The position numbers were made by a program, and so were the translations under genes. Positions 43,229 to 52,165 of a DNA stretch of 52,607 nt are shown one piece after another; the stretch's first letter is position 1; every line of letters begins with the position of its first letter. A model generated the notes under the pieces. That model had not been told where the DNA came from, searched no databases, and saw nothing but the letters and a program-made list of their open reading frames with translations. Source of the DNA: Methanoculleus sp. (lineage in GTDB: Archaea > Halobacteriota > Methanomicrobia > Methanomicrobiales > Methanoculleaceae); the NCBI GenBank assembly GCA_018433835.1, contig JAHDQM010000038.1:1-52607 (forward strand). The letters run 5' to 3'.

Positions 43229-43870
43229 GTGGCCGTCCGGATCATCCCCGGTACCCGCCCGACGCGGATCGAGCTGCAGCGGCTCCGAAAGCGCCGCGAA
43301 GTGGCCGAACGGGGACGGGATCTCCTCGAAGACCAGTTGAACTCGATGCTGCTCGAGTTCTTTCAACGCTATGCCCGCTACCAGGCGGACCGTGCAGCGT
43401 TCGATGCCGTGCTGGCGGATGCCTACAGCCGATACCGCGACGCGGAGATGGTCGACGGCCAGACGGCGATCCGGGAGGCCGGGTACACCGTGCCCGACCC
43501 CGGCGACCTTCCCCTGCAGGAACGATCGGTGCTGGGCCTGCGGGTGCCTGCTGCCCTCGGCGATATCCCGGCGCTGGGGACTCCCGGCTACTGCCCGGTC
43601 GGCGCATCGCCCCATATCGTCCTTGCTGCAGCCCGCTTCTCACGGGTGCTGTATCTGGCGCTCCTTCTCGGCGAAGAGGAGGAGACTCTCCGGGCGCTTG
43701 AGAGGAGCATCACGCGGACACGCCGGAAGGTGAACGCGATGGACCGGGTGCTGATACCCCGTATCATCGAGACCCTGCGGTATATCGAAGAACAGCTTGA
43801 GGAGCAGGAGCGGGAGGATCTCTACCGCAGGAAGATCACCCGGGCAAAGAAGCGGGGTGAGCCGGAGTGA
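43229..43870 (+). CDS. atpD: A-type ATP synthase subunit D
   Basis: 213 residues from GTG 43229. It has long N- and C-terminal helices forming the central axle: IPGTRPTRIELQRLRKRREVA at the start and RRKVNAMDRVLIPRIIETLRYIEEQLEEQERED near the end. It follows the B stop codon by one base and ends the ATPase operon. Confidence 0.88.
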   Translation: MAVRIIPGTRPTRIELQRLRKRREVAERGRDLLEDQLNSMLLEFFQRYARYQADRAAFDAVLADAYSRYRDAEMVDGQTAIREAGYTVPDPGDLPLQERSVLGLRVPAALGDIPALGTPGYCPVGASPHIVLAAARFSRVLYLALLLGEEEETLRALERSITRTRRKVNAMDRVLIPRIIETLRYIEEQLEEQEREDLYRRKITRAKKRGEPE

Positions 43871-43958
43871 CAGTTTCTGCGGCTCGTCCCCGATACGCGG
43901 TGGAGAGACGTCGATATCTTCGGCAGGGGGATGTGGTGATGAAGCGTCACTGGAGAAA

Positions 43959-44011
43959 GCATATATATCAACCTGCACAAGAACACAGAACCATTTCAAA
44001 CCAAGTTGTAA
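43959..44011 (+). promoter_or_regulatory. TATA box and ArsR-type operator O6 of arsFG
   Basis: GCATATATAT (about 43959-43968) is a clear TATA box. About 26 bases on, TTTCA-N8-TGTAA (43994-44011) covers the expected start site; it matches the pattern with one mismatch. The geometry equals that of O1 and O3. Confidence 0.55.
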
Positions 44012-44040
44012 TAGTCAATCCCACGACAGGAGTGTCCTAG

Positions 44041-44580
44041 ATGAAAACGAAACAACCATGCAGCCCCGAGGCCCCGCGCATGCGCAGGGGGCCTGCCTGC
44101 GGCATAACCGGACGAAAGGTCCTGCCTTTAGTTGCGCTGTCGATCCTCCTGGCCTTTGCCGCCCTCTCCGCGGGCTGCACGACAGAACCCGGCGGGCAGG
44201 GTGCCGCCACGGTCCCGCCGCTCAACGGCACCGTCACGAAAGTCGAGGTCATCCACTTCACCGCGCCGAACCAGTGCTACTCCTGCGTGGTGCTCGGCGA
44301 CTACGCCGAAGAGACCGTGAAGACGCACTTCCCCGGTGAACTCGGCTCCGGGAAGGTGATCTTCGACCACGTCGATGTGGCCGACCCGGAAAAGAAGGAG
44401 ATCGTCGAGCGCTACGGTGCGACCGGCTCGTCGCTCTGGCTTGGCACCTACGACGACCAGGGCGGGTTCTATAAGGAAGAGGATATCCGGGTCTGGTACA
44501 AACTCAACGACAAGCCCGGGTACATGCAGTACCTCAAGACGCTGATCGGGATGCGCCTTGCAGGGGACTTCTCGCAATGA
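44041..44580 (+). CDS. ArsF-like thioredoxin-fold lipoprotein
   Basis: 179 residues. A membrane segment (about 27-43) ends in a lipobox-like LSAGC, so the rest probably faces the outside. VEVIHFTAPNQCYSCVVLGDYAEETV contains a CxxC and matches ArsF-type proteins, which work with ArsG in export of aromatic organoarsenicals in bacteria. It overlaps the permease gene by four bases. Confidence 0.72.
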   Translation: MKTKQPCSPEAPRMRRGPACGITGRKVLPLVALSILLAFAALSAGCTTEPGGQGAATVPPLNGTVTKVEVIHFTAPNQCYSCVVLGDYAEETVKTHFPGELGSGKVIFDHVDVADPEKKEIVERYGATGSSLWLGTYDDQGGFYKEEDIRVWYKLNDKPGYMQYLKTLIGMRLAGDFSQ

Positions 44581-45293
44581 GCCTGATGGGGTTCATGGAG
44601 GCGATGGGGACGAGCAGCGTTCCTCTCGTCGCCGCGTTCTTCATCGGCCTGATGATGGCCCTCTCCCCCTGCCCGCTCGCGACGAACGTCGCCGCGATCG
44701 GCTACCTCTCCCGCCGGATCGGGAGCCCGGGGCAGACTCTCCTCGCGGGGTCGCTCTACAGCGCGGGAAGGATGGTCGTCTACGTCGGCATCGCCGCAGC
44801 GATTGTGACCCTCGGCCTCTCTGTCCAGGGGATATCGCTCTTCCTCCAATCGTGGGGCGAGGTGCTGGTCGGCCCGCTGCTGATCGTGATCGGGGTCGTG
44901 ATGCTCGACCTCGTCCCGCTCCCCTCCTTTCAGGGCGGGAGCAGGCGGTTTGCCGCGTTCAAGGAACGGGTCGCCGATAAGGGGCTCGCGGGAAGTTTCA
45001 TCCTCGGCGTGCTCTTCGCACTGACCTTCTGCCCGTTCTCGGCGGTGCTCTTCTTTGCGATGCTGGTCCCGCTGGCGCTCCGAACCGAGGATCCGCTTGG
45101 TGTGCCGGCGGTCTTTGCCGTCGCGACCGCTCTGCCGGTGATCGCGTTCTCGCTGATCATGGTGACCGGGATCGCGAAGGTGGGGAACGCGATGAAGGCG
45201 GCGGAGAAGTTCGAGTACTGGACGCGGCGCATCGTCGGGGTGCTCTTCATCGGGATCGGGGCATACCTTCTCGCAATGCTGCTGCTTGGGTGA
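44577..45293 (+). CDS. ArsG/CcdA-like permease
   Basis: 238 residues with six membrane helices. Two halves each carry a proline-cysteine element, LSPCPLATN near residue 33 and LTFCPFSAV near residue 150, as in DsbD/CcdA thiol transporters and ArsG. With the ArsF-like partner it is expected to export aminophenyl-type arsenicals or move reducing equivalents outward. Gene coupling to arsF supports a joint role. CcdA-type thiol transport is the alternative. Confidence 0.75.
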   Translation: MSLMGFMEAMGTSSVPLVAAFFIGLMMALSPCPLATNVAAIGYLSRRIGSPGQTLLAGSLYSAGRMVVYVGIAAAIVTLGLSVQGISLFLQSWGEVLVGPLLIVIGVVMLDLVPLPSFQGGSRRFAAFKERVADKGLAGSFILGVLFALTFCPFSAVLFFAMLVPLALRTEDPLGVPAVFAVATALPVIAFSLIMVTGIAKVGNAMKAAEKFEYWTRRIVGVLFIGIGAYLLAMLLLG

Positions 45294-45460
45294 GGTTGGA
45301 TACCGCCGGTCAATAAGCAGTGCTCCGAGCAAGGGGGTCCGGGCGGTTGAATCTGCGGGCCCGTCCCGCCCCTCAGGGGGCGGGCAGTGCAGGGCGATAG
45401 GTCGTGGATGGGGAGAAACAACCGACCGAACCAGATCGACCCGTCTGAAAAACTCGTAAT

Positions 45461-45665
45461 AGAGGGGGTGGCCCCGCAGGGCCACCGCCTCCCGCGCGGA
45501 GCACGGTGCGATAGCACGGTGCGGAGCGCGCACCCCTGCAGGCGGCGGCCGGCGAGTTCCGAGCCGGTCGCGGCCGTCAGAGTGCCTGGACAGGAAGAAG
45601 AGATCAGGCAGACGCCACGACCGCGAGGGAGTGTGGTCTGCCGGTCAAGGGTCCCCGCCGGCGGC
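45461..45665 (-). ncRNA. Conserved Orc1-downstream structured element, copy B
   Basis: The minus-strand reading matches copy A in order: CAGACCACACTCCCTC, then GTGGCGTCTGCCTGATCT (45601-45618), CTTCCTGT, and the stem-loop at 45545-45571 with identical loop TCGGAACTC. Two stem base pairs differ from copy A but pairing is kept (A-T to G-C and T-A to C-G); a third pair is lost (A opposite C). The terminal hairpin GGTGGCCC/GGGCCACC lies at 45467-45486. It starts about 50 bases after the Orc1 stop codon, as in copy A. The remaining gap 45294-45460 has a CCCGCCCC/GGGGCGGG hairpin near 45365-45385 and no gene. Confidence 0.6.
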
Positions 45666-45715
45666 CTCTATGCTAAATAGACGGGTCTCCTGCACTCCGA
45701 ACAGATGCCGGCCCC

Positions 45716-46864
45716 TCACTCCCCGCCGATACCCCGCTTCCCGCAGATCTGCACCACCTTCTCAGGCTCATAGCGCAACGCAACCTCGCTCGTCCTCCCG
45801 CCGGCCTGCACCCGGATCAGGTCGACCAGCCGCAACGAGTCAAGCTTTCGCAGTTGCCGGGAGAAGACCGTGTAGCCGACCTTCGGCGTCTCCTCGACCC
45901 GGCCGTAGATCGTGCCGGAGACCAGCGGGCCCGATTGTTCCTGCGACAGCTCCGCGATCCGCCGGAGCAGCACCCGCTCGTCCGTCGAGAGTGCCCGGAC
46001 CGTGCAGGCGAGGTGGACGTGCTTCGCCTGCTCGTAGGCCTTCGCGATATCCTCCTCGACGACCTCGGTGCGGGCGGCGCACTCCGCGTTCAGCACCGCC
46101 CGCTTCACCAGGTCAAGCCCCACCCGCACGTCGCCCGACTCCATCGTCTGCTCGACGATGCGGTCCAGCATCGGCGCCGGGAAGACGCCTGGGTAGAGGC
46201 CGATCCGGACCCGGTCCTGGAGGATGCCCCGGATCTCGTCGGCGTCATAGGGCGGGAAGTAGATATCGGAGGGGCGGAACGGCGAGAGGACCCACTTGCT
46301 CAGATCGCTCGCGAGGTCGAGGTTCATGTCGCTGACCGTCGCAAAGACTGCGGCCCGGGCGCCGGGGTAGTCCTGGTGCAGCCGGAGCAAGGAGTTGACG
46401 ACGTCCCCGAGCAGGTTGTTGTAGTGGAGCAGGTTCGCGTCGTCCAGGCAGACGATCAGGCTTTTGTCCTGCCGCTGCAGGGTGCCGCCGATCGCATCCA
46501 TCACCGCCTTGATCGAGATCCCGGTCCGCGCCGGCGCGTGGCCGACGAGCGCCGCATAGATCCGGGAGAAGACCATGTACTTCGTCCGGTCGTTCTGGCA
46601 GTTCACGTAGACCGGCACGATCTTCTTCGTGGTCTGCTCGAGCTCGGTAAAGATCCGAAGCACGCTGGTCGTCTTCCCGGTCCCGGGCAGACCCCTGCAG
46701 ATAGCGGAGAGAGCCCGCCCGCCTTCGAGTGCGGGGCGGATCTGGTAGGCAAGGTCTTTGAGCTGGCTTTCGCGGTAGTTGAAGAACTCTGGAGCGTAAT
46801 CGATCTCGAAGACATCGATGCTCCGGAAGAGTGTCTGGTCGGACATGAGGAGTCGCGTTCTCAT
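45716..46864 (-). CDS. cdc6: Orc1/Cdc6-family replication initiator
   Basis: 382 residues. Walker A GLPGTGKTT near residue 67, Walker B IVCLDDAN near residue 137, sensor regions, and a complete winged-helix C-terminal domain (about 285-382) with the VFSRQLRKLDSLRLVDLI recognition region. It can bind DNA, so an origin or a mini-origin could be near. TATA-like GGTTATTTAAGC (46884-46895, fwd view) lies about 20-30 bases upstream; ATG 46864 would be leaderless and ATG 46846 is a second possible start. It is only distantly like the Orc1-like protein at 17258. Confidence 0.83.
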   Translation of the reverse strand: MRTRLLMSDQTLFRSIDVFEIDYAPEFFNYRESQLKDLAYQIRPALEGGRALSAICRGLPGTGKTTSVLRIFTELEQTTKKIVPVYVNCQNDRTKYMVFSRIYAALVGHAPARTGISIKAVMDAIGGTLQRQDKSLIVCLDDANLLHYNNLLGDVVNSLLRLHQDYPGARAAVFATVSDMNLDLASDLSKWVLSPFRPSDIYFPPYDADEIRGILQDRVRIGLYPGVFPAPMLDRIVEQTMESGDVRVGLDLVKRAVLNAECAARTEVVEEDIAKAYEQAKHVHLACTVRALSTDERVLLRRIAELSQEQSGPLVSGTIYGRVEETPKVGYTVFSRQLRKLDSLRLVDLIRVQAGGRTSEVALRYEPEKVVQICGKRGIGGE

Positions 46865-47012
46865 ACAGGGATCGTCGGGAGGTGGTTATTTAAGCGGGAG
46901 CCGTGCGCATGGTGAAAGTGAGAATAGAGTTTTGTCCAGTGACCGCTTAGACTCATATCGTTGTTAATTTGCCCAACTGGGGGCATCGTGCCCGAAGATA
47001 TGGTGTGGCCGA

Positions 47013-47255
47013 TCATCCGCCGAGCACCTTCACCAGCACCGCCACCACCCCGCCGACGACCCCGCCGGCCCCGGCGCTGACCGTCGAGAGCCGCCGCTCC
47101 TCGCCCACTTTCTCCGCCCGCCAGCCTTCCAGCGCCCGGATCCGGGCCTCGAACTCCTCGTCCTGGGCCTCCATTTTCTGCAGCGCCTGGCAGATCCACT
47201 TTACGTCCCTGTTCGTCTCGTAAACGAGCTCCCTGGTGGTCTTTTCCCCGGTCAT
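47013..47255 (-). CDS. Small coiled-coil protein with C-terminal membrane anchor
   Basis: 80 residues: about 50 helical, charged residues, then a Gly/Val/Ala-rich hydrophobic end. The layout is like that of phage-type small membrane proteins (holin accessory or haemolysin XhlA-like), but this is a resemblance of architecture only. GGAGGG lies just upstream of the start. Confidence 0.5.
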   Translation of the reverse strand: MTGEKTTRELVYETNRDVKWICQALQKMEAQDEEFEARIRALEGWRAEKVGEERRLSTVSAGAGGVVGGVVAVLVKVLGG

Positions 47256-47436
47256 CCTGGTAACCCTCCCGGAGGACTATGAGCACTCGACCCCCAAAAG
47301 ATTGACTGTAAAGGATATACGCAGGAATCCGGGCCAAATCCACGGTCCTGGATAAAGTCAGGCTAATATTACTGGAAGGCATATCCTATGCTTGTCTGTC
47401 ATATTCCCGGGAAAATGCAGGCAGGAAGTACCAACC

Positions 47437-47943
47437 ATGGCAGACTTCGTGCAGAAGACCGTCAACAAGACGGCGGTCCGGGACCTCGCCGTCCCGATCG
47501 CCGATGTAACGTCGTTTGACAACCTCATCGAGACCATCATCGATGACAACCCCTTCGGGTGCGTCGGGTATACCGGCTCCGATGGCGTCCCTGTCGCCGC
47601 CGTCGTCCGGAACCGCGAGCACTACACCGCGAAGGTGGACTTCATCGACGGCGAGGGGAAGCGTGTCGGGAACGTTTCCCTGCAGTCCCCCTCGATCACC
47701 GCCTTCAACGCGAACGCCGCGGAGGCTCTTGCCAACGCGACCCTCGCGGCCGCGATGGGCGGGGACGCCGAGCGCAACTTTGCCGGCGAAACCTACTACT
47801 GCCAGCTCAAGTGCCACGACCCGTCCGGTGACGACTACTACGTCACCTTCACCCGCAAGACCGTCCGGATCTCGTCCTACCAGGACGATGCCATCCGGAC
47901 CGCGGTCGAGACCTGGGCGGATGCCGTGCCCGCCCTGGCGTGA
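47437..47943 (+). CDS. Hypothetical protein
   Basis: 168 residues, acidic, without membrane segments, starting MADFVQKTVNKTAVRDLA. Central stretches such as DNPFGCVGYTGSDGVPVAAVV and RNFAGETYYCQLKCHD include beta-rich segments and three cysteines. I do not recognise the family. It has normal GC for the window, unlike the DNA just beyond it. A weakly AT-rich upstream region could hold its promoter. Confidence 0.6.
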   Translation: MADFVQKTVNKTAVRDLAVPIADVTSFDNLIETIIDDNPFGCVGYTGSDGVPVAAVVRNREHYTAKVDFIDGEGKRVGNVSLQSPSITAFNANAAEALANATLAAAMGGDAERNFAGETYYCQLKCHDPSGDDYYVTFTRKTVRISSYQDDAIRTAVETWADAVPALA

Positions 47944-48094
47944 GAGGGGGGGAATCCCCCTTTCCCATCTAGAAGGTAAGACAACTTCAGGGCATGTTCC
48001 ATTTCTGGGGTTTTGGGCTAATCAGGCACTGGGACCCACTCTACAGAGTAGAGAATTATGAGAGCCTACCCGCGCCTTGATCTGCTCGAAATGT

Positions 48095-50011
48095 TTAGAG
48101 TAAGGTGTTAATCCTCTCAAACAACTTACCTGCCCGCTGGATTGTCGAAATCCCAATCAGACCCGCTAACTCCGCCTGATTTTTCAGGAGGTAAGCTGCA
48201 GGTTTGAAGTGGCTGAACTCTCCATTGTCAATATTGTTTTGCTCAAAGTAGTCTTCGAGACGCTTGGTGATTCTCGGGTTTTCATTCGTGAATACTTCAG
48301 GAGTTAACTTAGCTGGTAGAACTTGCTGATATGCCCCATTGACGAGCGTGAGATAAAAGTCCCGATCAAAGAGATCCTCGATATCAGCGTCGCGTGCCCC
48401 AGTGAATTCTCCGACTTGAATCAGGTTGTTTTGACCGAGGATTGCATTCGCTTTCAGGTTGTCTATCCGCTGGCGATCCTTCTTCGCAACATCCATGAGA
48501 ACCGCAATATTAAGCTTATTTGATCCTAGTAGGGATACAAAGGTGGACACCTTATCAGCGCCACCTACAGGAGTGATTACCCAACGAGGATCAAGTCTTG
48601 ACAACCCATTTTCCTGGACTATTTCACTAAGGATCTGAAGATAGATAAGATCAGAAGGCCCTTCAACTAGGAGGCAGTTCGGGCCAATGAATAGTGTTTG
48701 CGCCAGATCGTATCCCAGAGCAGCCTGAATGGGGAATACCGTATCCATATCATTTTTCAGAACATCCTCTGTAATTTTAGTCCCCTTTGCATCTACATCT
48801 TCCACCATTCTCACTTGGTTAAGTTTTGTTGGCTCTATCATGAATGGGGAGTGGGTAGTGTATATCACCTGATGTTTAGGAGCAAGCCTCTCTTCGATAA
48901 ATCTCAAAAAGTCTCCCTGTGCCTTTGCATGTAGACTGAGCCCAGGTTCATCAAGTAATAGGATAAGATCTCTATTTTTATCTTCAATTTGTGAGAAGTA
49001 GGCGAAGAATGAGAAAAACCAGATGAAACCACGAGAGCGTTCATCGAAGGGTACTGAAACGCGGTGCCGGTTGTTTTTCACTCGAATATGCAGAATCGTT
49101 CCTTGATTCAATGGAGCTAAATCCGCAGGATTTGCTGGGGAGATTGCGAATTCTACCTCGAGTTGTTTGTTCTGAGTCCAATATTCAAAGACCTGATCTG
49201 TGACAGTGATCGATGCGGATTCCATTTCTGCATTTAGTCTTTCGAAATTTTGCTGGTTTTCGAAGTCTTCTAGTTTATTCCCGGACAGTTCGAGGAGGGA
49301 CAGAAATGTACGATCGGCTTCACTTAATTGGTTGGAATCACGTCGTTGTCTTAAATACTGTATGGATATCCGTCCATTAATAGCATAATAATCACCAAAA
49401 TAAACAAAGTATGGGAGGAACCGTTCTAAGTAATTGTTTATTATGTGATATTCCAAGCCCTTTAGAAATGCTGATTGTAATCTTGTGTGTAGGTCAGTGA
49501 CACTGCTATTGCCATCAGCCATCGTTTTCAAAACTGAGACGAGTTCTGGGATTGTGTTGATATGTTCTAAACTTTTCTTTTGAGAGTCTGTGAGATCGGA
49601 CTTCTCTAAAATTCCATGAACTGCTTTCTTTTCATCTGTCTTGAAATCCCACCTCAACTCGTTTTTATAGTTCTTTGTTATCGTAATTTGACGTGAAGGT
49701 ATTATGTTATGCCCAAGGGCTGCCTCTATTTGTGCCATTTCTTCATCGGTCAGTTCAAATAATGCGTGAACGACGTCTGCTGGGTTTTTCTCGTGTATCT
49801 GCCGGTATCTTGTGTAACCTTTCCTTGGATAATCTAGGATGTCAAAGTTGCCTTTAGACTTCTCTATAGGATTGAGCCGCATGAGTGCCTGAAGGAATGC
49901 GGTTTTACCAGACTCATTCTTTCCAACGAGGCAGGTCACATTGTCAAAGTTGACAACCTCCGAATCGTCGATGCTCTTAAAATTGGTTACCTGTGCATTG
50001 ATGAGTTTCAT
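48095..50011 (-). CDS. OLD-family ATPase/TOPRIM nuclease
   Basis: 638 residues. N-terminal ABC/SMC-type ATPase: Walker A GKNESGKT (residues 30-37), Walker B LLLLDEPGLSLH near residue 350, and a following TTHSPFMI. The C-terminal TOPRIM domain begins LLVEGPSDLIYL (catalytic Glu), with AVLMDVAKKD and DADIEDLFD supplying acidic residues. OLD proteins are nucleases often used in antiphage defence, for example GajA. The gene is AT-rich relative to the chromosome, a sign of transfer. No UvrD-like GajB partner is in the window. Confidence 0.85.
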   Translation of the reverse strand: MKLINAQVTNFKSIDDSEVVNFDNVTCLVGKNESGKTAFLQALMRLNPIEKSKGNFDILDYPRKGYTRYRQIHEKNPADVVHALFELTDEEMAQIEAALGHNIIPSRQITITKNYKNELRWDFKTDEKKAVHGILEKSDLTDSQKKSLEHINTIPELVSVLKTMADGNSSVTDLHTRLQSAFLKGLEYHIINNYLERFLPYFVYFGDYYAINGRISIQYLRQRRDSNQLSEADRTFLSLLELSGNKLEDFENQQNFERLNAEMESASITVTDQVFEYWTQNKQLEVEFAISPANPADLAPLNQGTILHIRVKNNRHRVSVPFDERSRGFIWFFSFFAYFSQIEDKNRDLILLLDEPGLSLHAKAQGDFLRFIEERLAPKHQVIYTTHSPFMIEPTKLNQVRMVEDVDAKGTKITEDVLKNDMDTVFPIQAALGYDLAQTLFIGPNCLLVEGPSDLIYLQILSEIVQENGLSRLDPRWVITPVGGADKVSTFVSLLGSNKLNIAVLMDVAKKDRQRIDNLKANAILGQNNLIQVGEFTGARDADIEDLFDRDFYLTLVNGAYQQVLPAKLTPEVFTNENPRITKRLEDYFEQNNIDNGEFSHFKPAAYLLKNQAELAGLIGISTIQRAGKLFERINTLL

Positions 50012-50277
50012 AGAGACCCTCGTTTAATTATTCGAGTATTGCAAAGTAGGCAACTTAAATGTGTTGATATTAAAAGATCTCTTGGATCCGCACCATGTTG
50101 AAAAGATAGGTTTGTGCCACCATATTAGGTGCCAGTGGCTTGCTGCTCACCATCACCACCATAGGCTGTGCAACAGCATACAAGCTAAATCAACTGGTGC
50201 ATCGTGACCAGATGTCTGCAGAGTGTCTGATTAGAATAGATGTGAATAGTTTTTAGTTTTTAAAAGAATCAACTGGT

Positions 50278-50892
50278 ATGAAAAGAGCAGTTGATTCTCC
50301 CGCTTGTTCTGAGTTTATGAAGGGATGTGAGCTATATTTAGAAAATGAGAAGCGAAATCCAATGTATAAAGTGGCAAACTTCTGGATATCTAATTTTTGG
50401 GGTAAACCAACTGAAATGGCCGATGGGTTAGGAGTATTGCTATTAACTTGGAACCAAGCTTTTTACAGGTATAGCAGTTTCGATTTTAACGAGTTGGAAA
50501 AATGCATAGAAGAAAATTTTCCCAGTATTCAGTCCTTTAGAAGTCGAGATATTTTTAGTTTATCATCTGAAGATGAGACACAAATTTCGGCACTTTTCAA
50601 TAGGTTTTTACATGCTTTAGCTACCGAGAGAGGGTCTAGCCCTGTTGCGGTTGCAAAAGGATTGCATCTACTTTCGCCAAACTTTTTCCCCTTATGGGAT
50701 AAAAGAATCGCAACTGCATATGGTTATAATTACGCTGTCGACCCCGCAAAAAAATATTTCCACTTTTGTTTAGAGATGCAAAAATTGGCATTATTGTTGA
50801 GAGAATGTCAAAAAGATGATGAAAAATCACTTTTAAAGAGAATTGATGAATACAATTATACAAAGTATACACTAAAGTTAGATTTGAGATAA
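50278..50892 (+). CDS. AT-rich hypothetical protein, possible HhH-type DNA-binding
   Basis: 204 residues with GC content well below the window average. Near residues 120-147, ATERGSSPVAVAKGLHLL followed by SPNFFPLWDKRIATAYG recalls helix-hairpin-helix segments of DNA glycosylase-like proteins seen in mobile elements; this is a resemblance only. It diverges from the OLD gene across 266 bases of AT-rich DNA in which no other gene is seen. Confidence 0.5.
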   Translation: MKRAVDSPACSEFMKGCELYLENEKRNPMYKVANFWISNFWGKPTEMADGLGVLLLTWNQAFYRYSSFDFNELEKCIEENFPSIQSFRSRDIFSLSSEDETQISALFNRFLHALATERGSSPVAVAKGLHLLSPNFFPLWDKRIATAYGYNYAVDPAKKYFHFCLEMQKLALLLRECQKDDEKSLLKRIDEYNYTKYTLKLDLR

Positions 50893-51042
50893 TTTTCCAT
50901 TTAATCAGTTTTTTTCGGTTAAGGTTAACATTTGTCCCTCTCCCCTGGAAAGAAGATTGCCCCTCCCTACCGTCAGTGATACTACAACAGTGATCCCCCA
51001 AAGTCGATTCATTGATGTAGAGGAAAGGGAAATGCTCATGAG

Positions 51043-51879
51043 ATGGTGACGCGCCCGCCCGGACCGGTCAAGGTACGCTTTGAATGGGACAAACAGTACT
51101 ACTTTGAGCACATTCATGAAAGATCTCCTGAGCCGCATGTCCGCCTGTGCATCGGAGAAACGGTTATACCGCCACAATTTACGCTCAGCTCCTATATCTG
51201 GGATACATTTCTCTCAATATATCAAGCACTAGGCCATATTGATGTCGACAGGTTGTGCGAGAGGAAGAAGGATCTTGAGTTCATGATATCCAAGGATCCC
51301 GATGATCTCAGGATGCTCCACTTCGACGAGGCAGTGTATGATGTGAGTCTCCTCCCAACCGAGGATGAGGAGACACTCTGTATCAGATATGAATCCTGGG
51401 AGGAAACTCGAAATGACAGAACCGTCGAAGTCCCCCTGAAAGACTTCGTACGCGGGATTCTCAATTCAAATATAGAATACTTCAATGAGGTACAGGATAT
51501 CCGTGCGCTAAAGGAAGTGAACGAAAGTACTGAAGATGCCCTGGAGCAGTTGAATACGTCGTTCCAGATCATTAAGGACTGGTACTTTGCGCGCTGGGAG
51601 CCAACCCCCTCTCCGGACGATCCCCTCTTCTCCTATCAATATACTCCTCCCAAGAGAAAGAAGACAAAAGATAGGTATGCTCAGTTCACCCCCTCTTGCC
51701 TGGCCGTCAATCTGTCGGTCTTCCGAGAGATTGCAAGGGAGGTGGGTAGGCTGCCGTTTGAGGTCCGACGCCGACTCAGAAGGCGGCCGTACTTTGGGTT
51801 TGGTCGGATTGTGCATTCTCAGAACGCATCCCTGGTCGGTAGATATCGGCGTCGCCCGTCCCGATCGCGACGGCTCTAA
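51043..51879 (+). CDS. Hypothetical protein with basic C-terminus
   Basis: 278 residues. The N-terminal ~190 residues look like an ordinary acidic soluble protein (FEWDKQYYFEHIHERSPEPH). The last 70 become strongly basic with several RRR runs, which may be a DNA- or RNA-binding tail or the product of a frame change late in the gene. Family not recognised. It probably belongs to the accessory segment. Confidence 0.45.
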   Translation: MVTRPPGPVKVRFEWDKQYYFEHIHERSPEPHVRLCIGETVIPPQFTLSSYIWDTFLSIYQALGHIDVDRLCERKKDLEFMISKDPDDLRMLHFDEAVYDVSLLPTEDEETLCIRYESWEETRNDRTVEVPLKDFVRGILNSNIEYFNEVQDIRALKEVNESTEDALEQLNTSFQIIKDWYFARWEPTPSPDDPLFSYQYTPPKRKKTKDRYAQFTPSCLAVNLSVFREIAREVGRLPFEVRRRLRRRPYFGFGRIVHSQNASLVGRYRRRPSRSRRL

Positions 51880-52165
51880 TAACTTTGAGAAGGACCTGAA
51901 CAATGTTCCGGAATGAGCAGCACGAGCGAGGAAACGCGCCCGGCGACACCGCCCGAAAGAGGTGAACCCTCCTCACCGGGGGCGGCGAGGAAGTCCGCCG
52001 AGCCGTCGCGGATGTGTCGCAGCCACCCGTGTTCACAAAGTCGCCGAAGGAAGTCAACGCTTGGCTTAACAAGATCGTGAAACAAAATAGGGGCGCGACA
52101 TTCGTTTCCACGCCCTGCACCATCTATAATAGCCCTCCAGGGCCATTTTGCGGTGCAACCAACGC

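Noticed and set aside
48095..50892. Gabija (GajA/GajB) defence system
   Set aside because: Only the OLD component is present; the divergent neighbour is 204 residues without helicase motifs.
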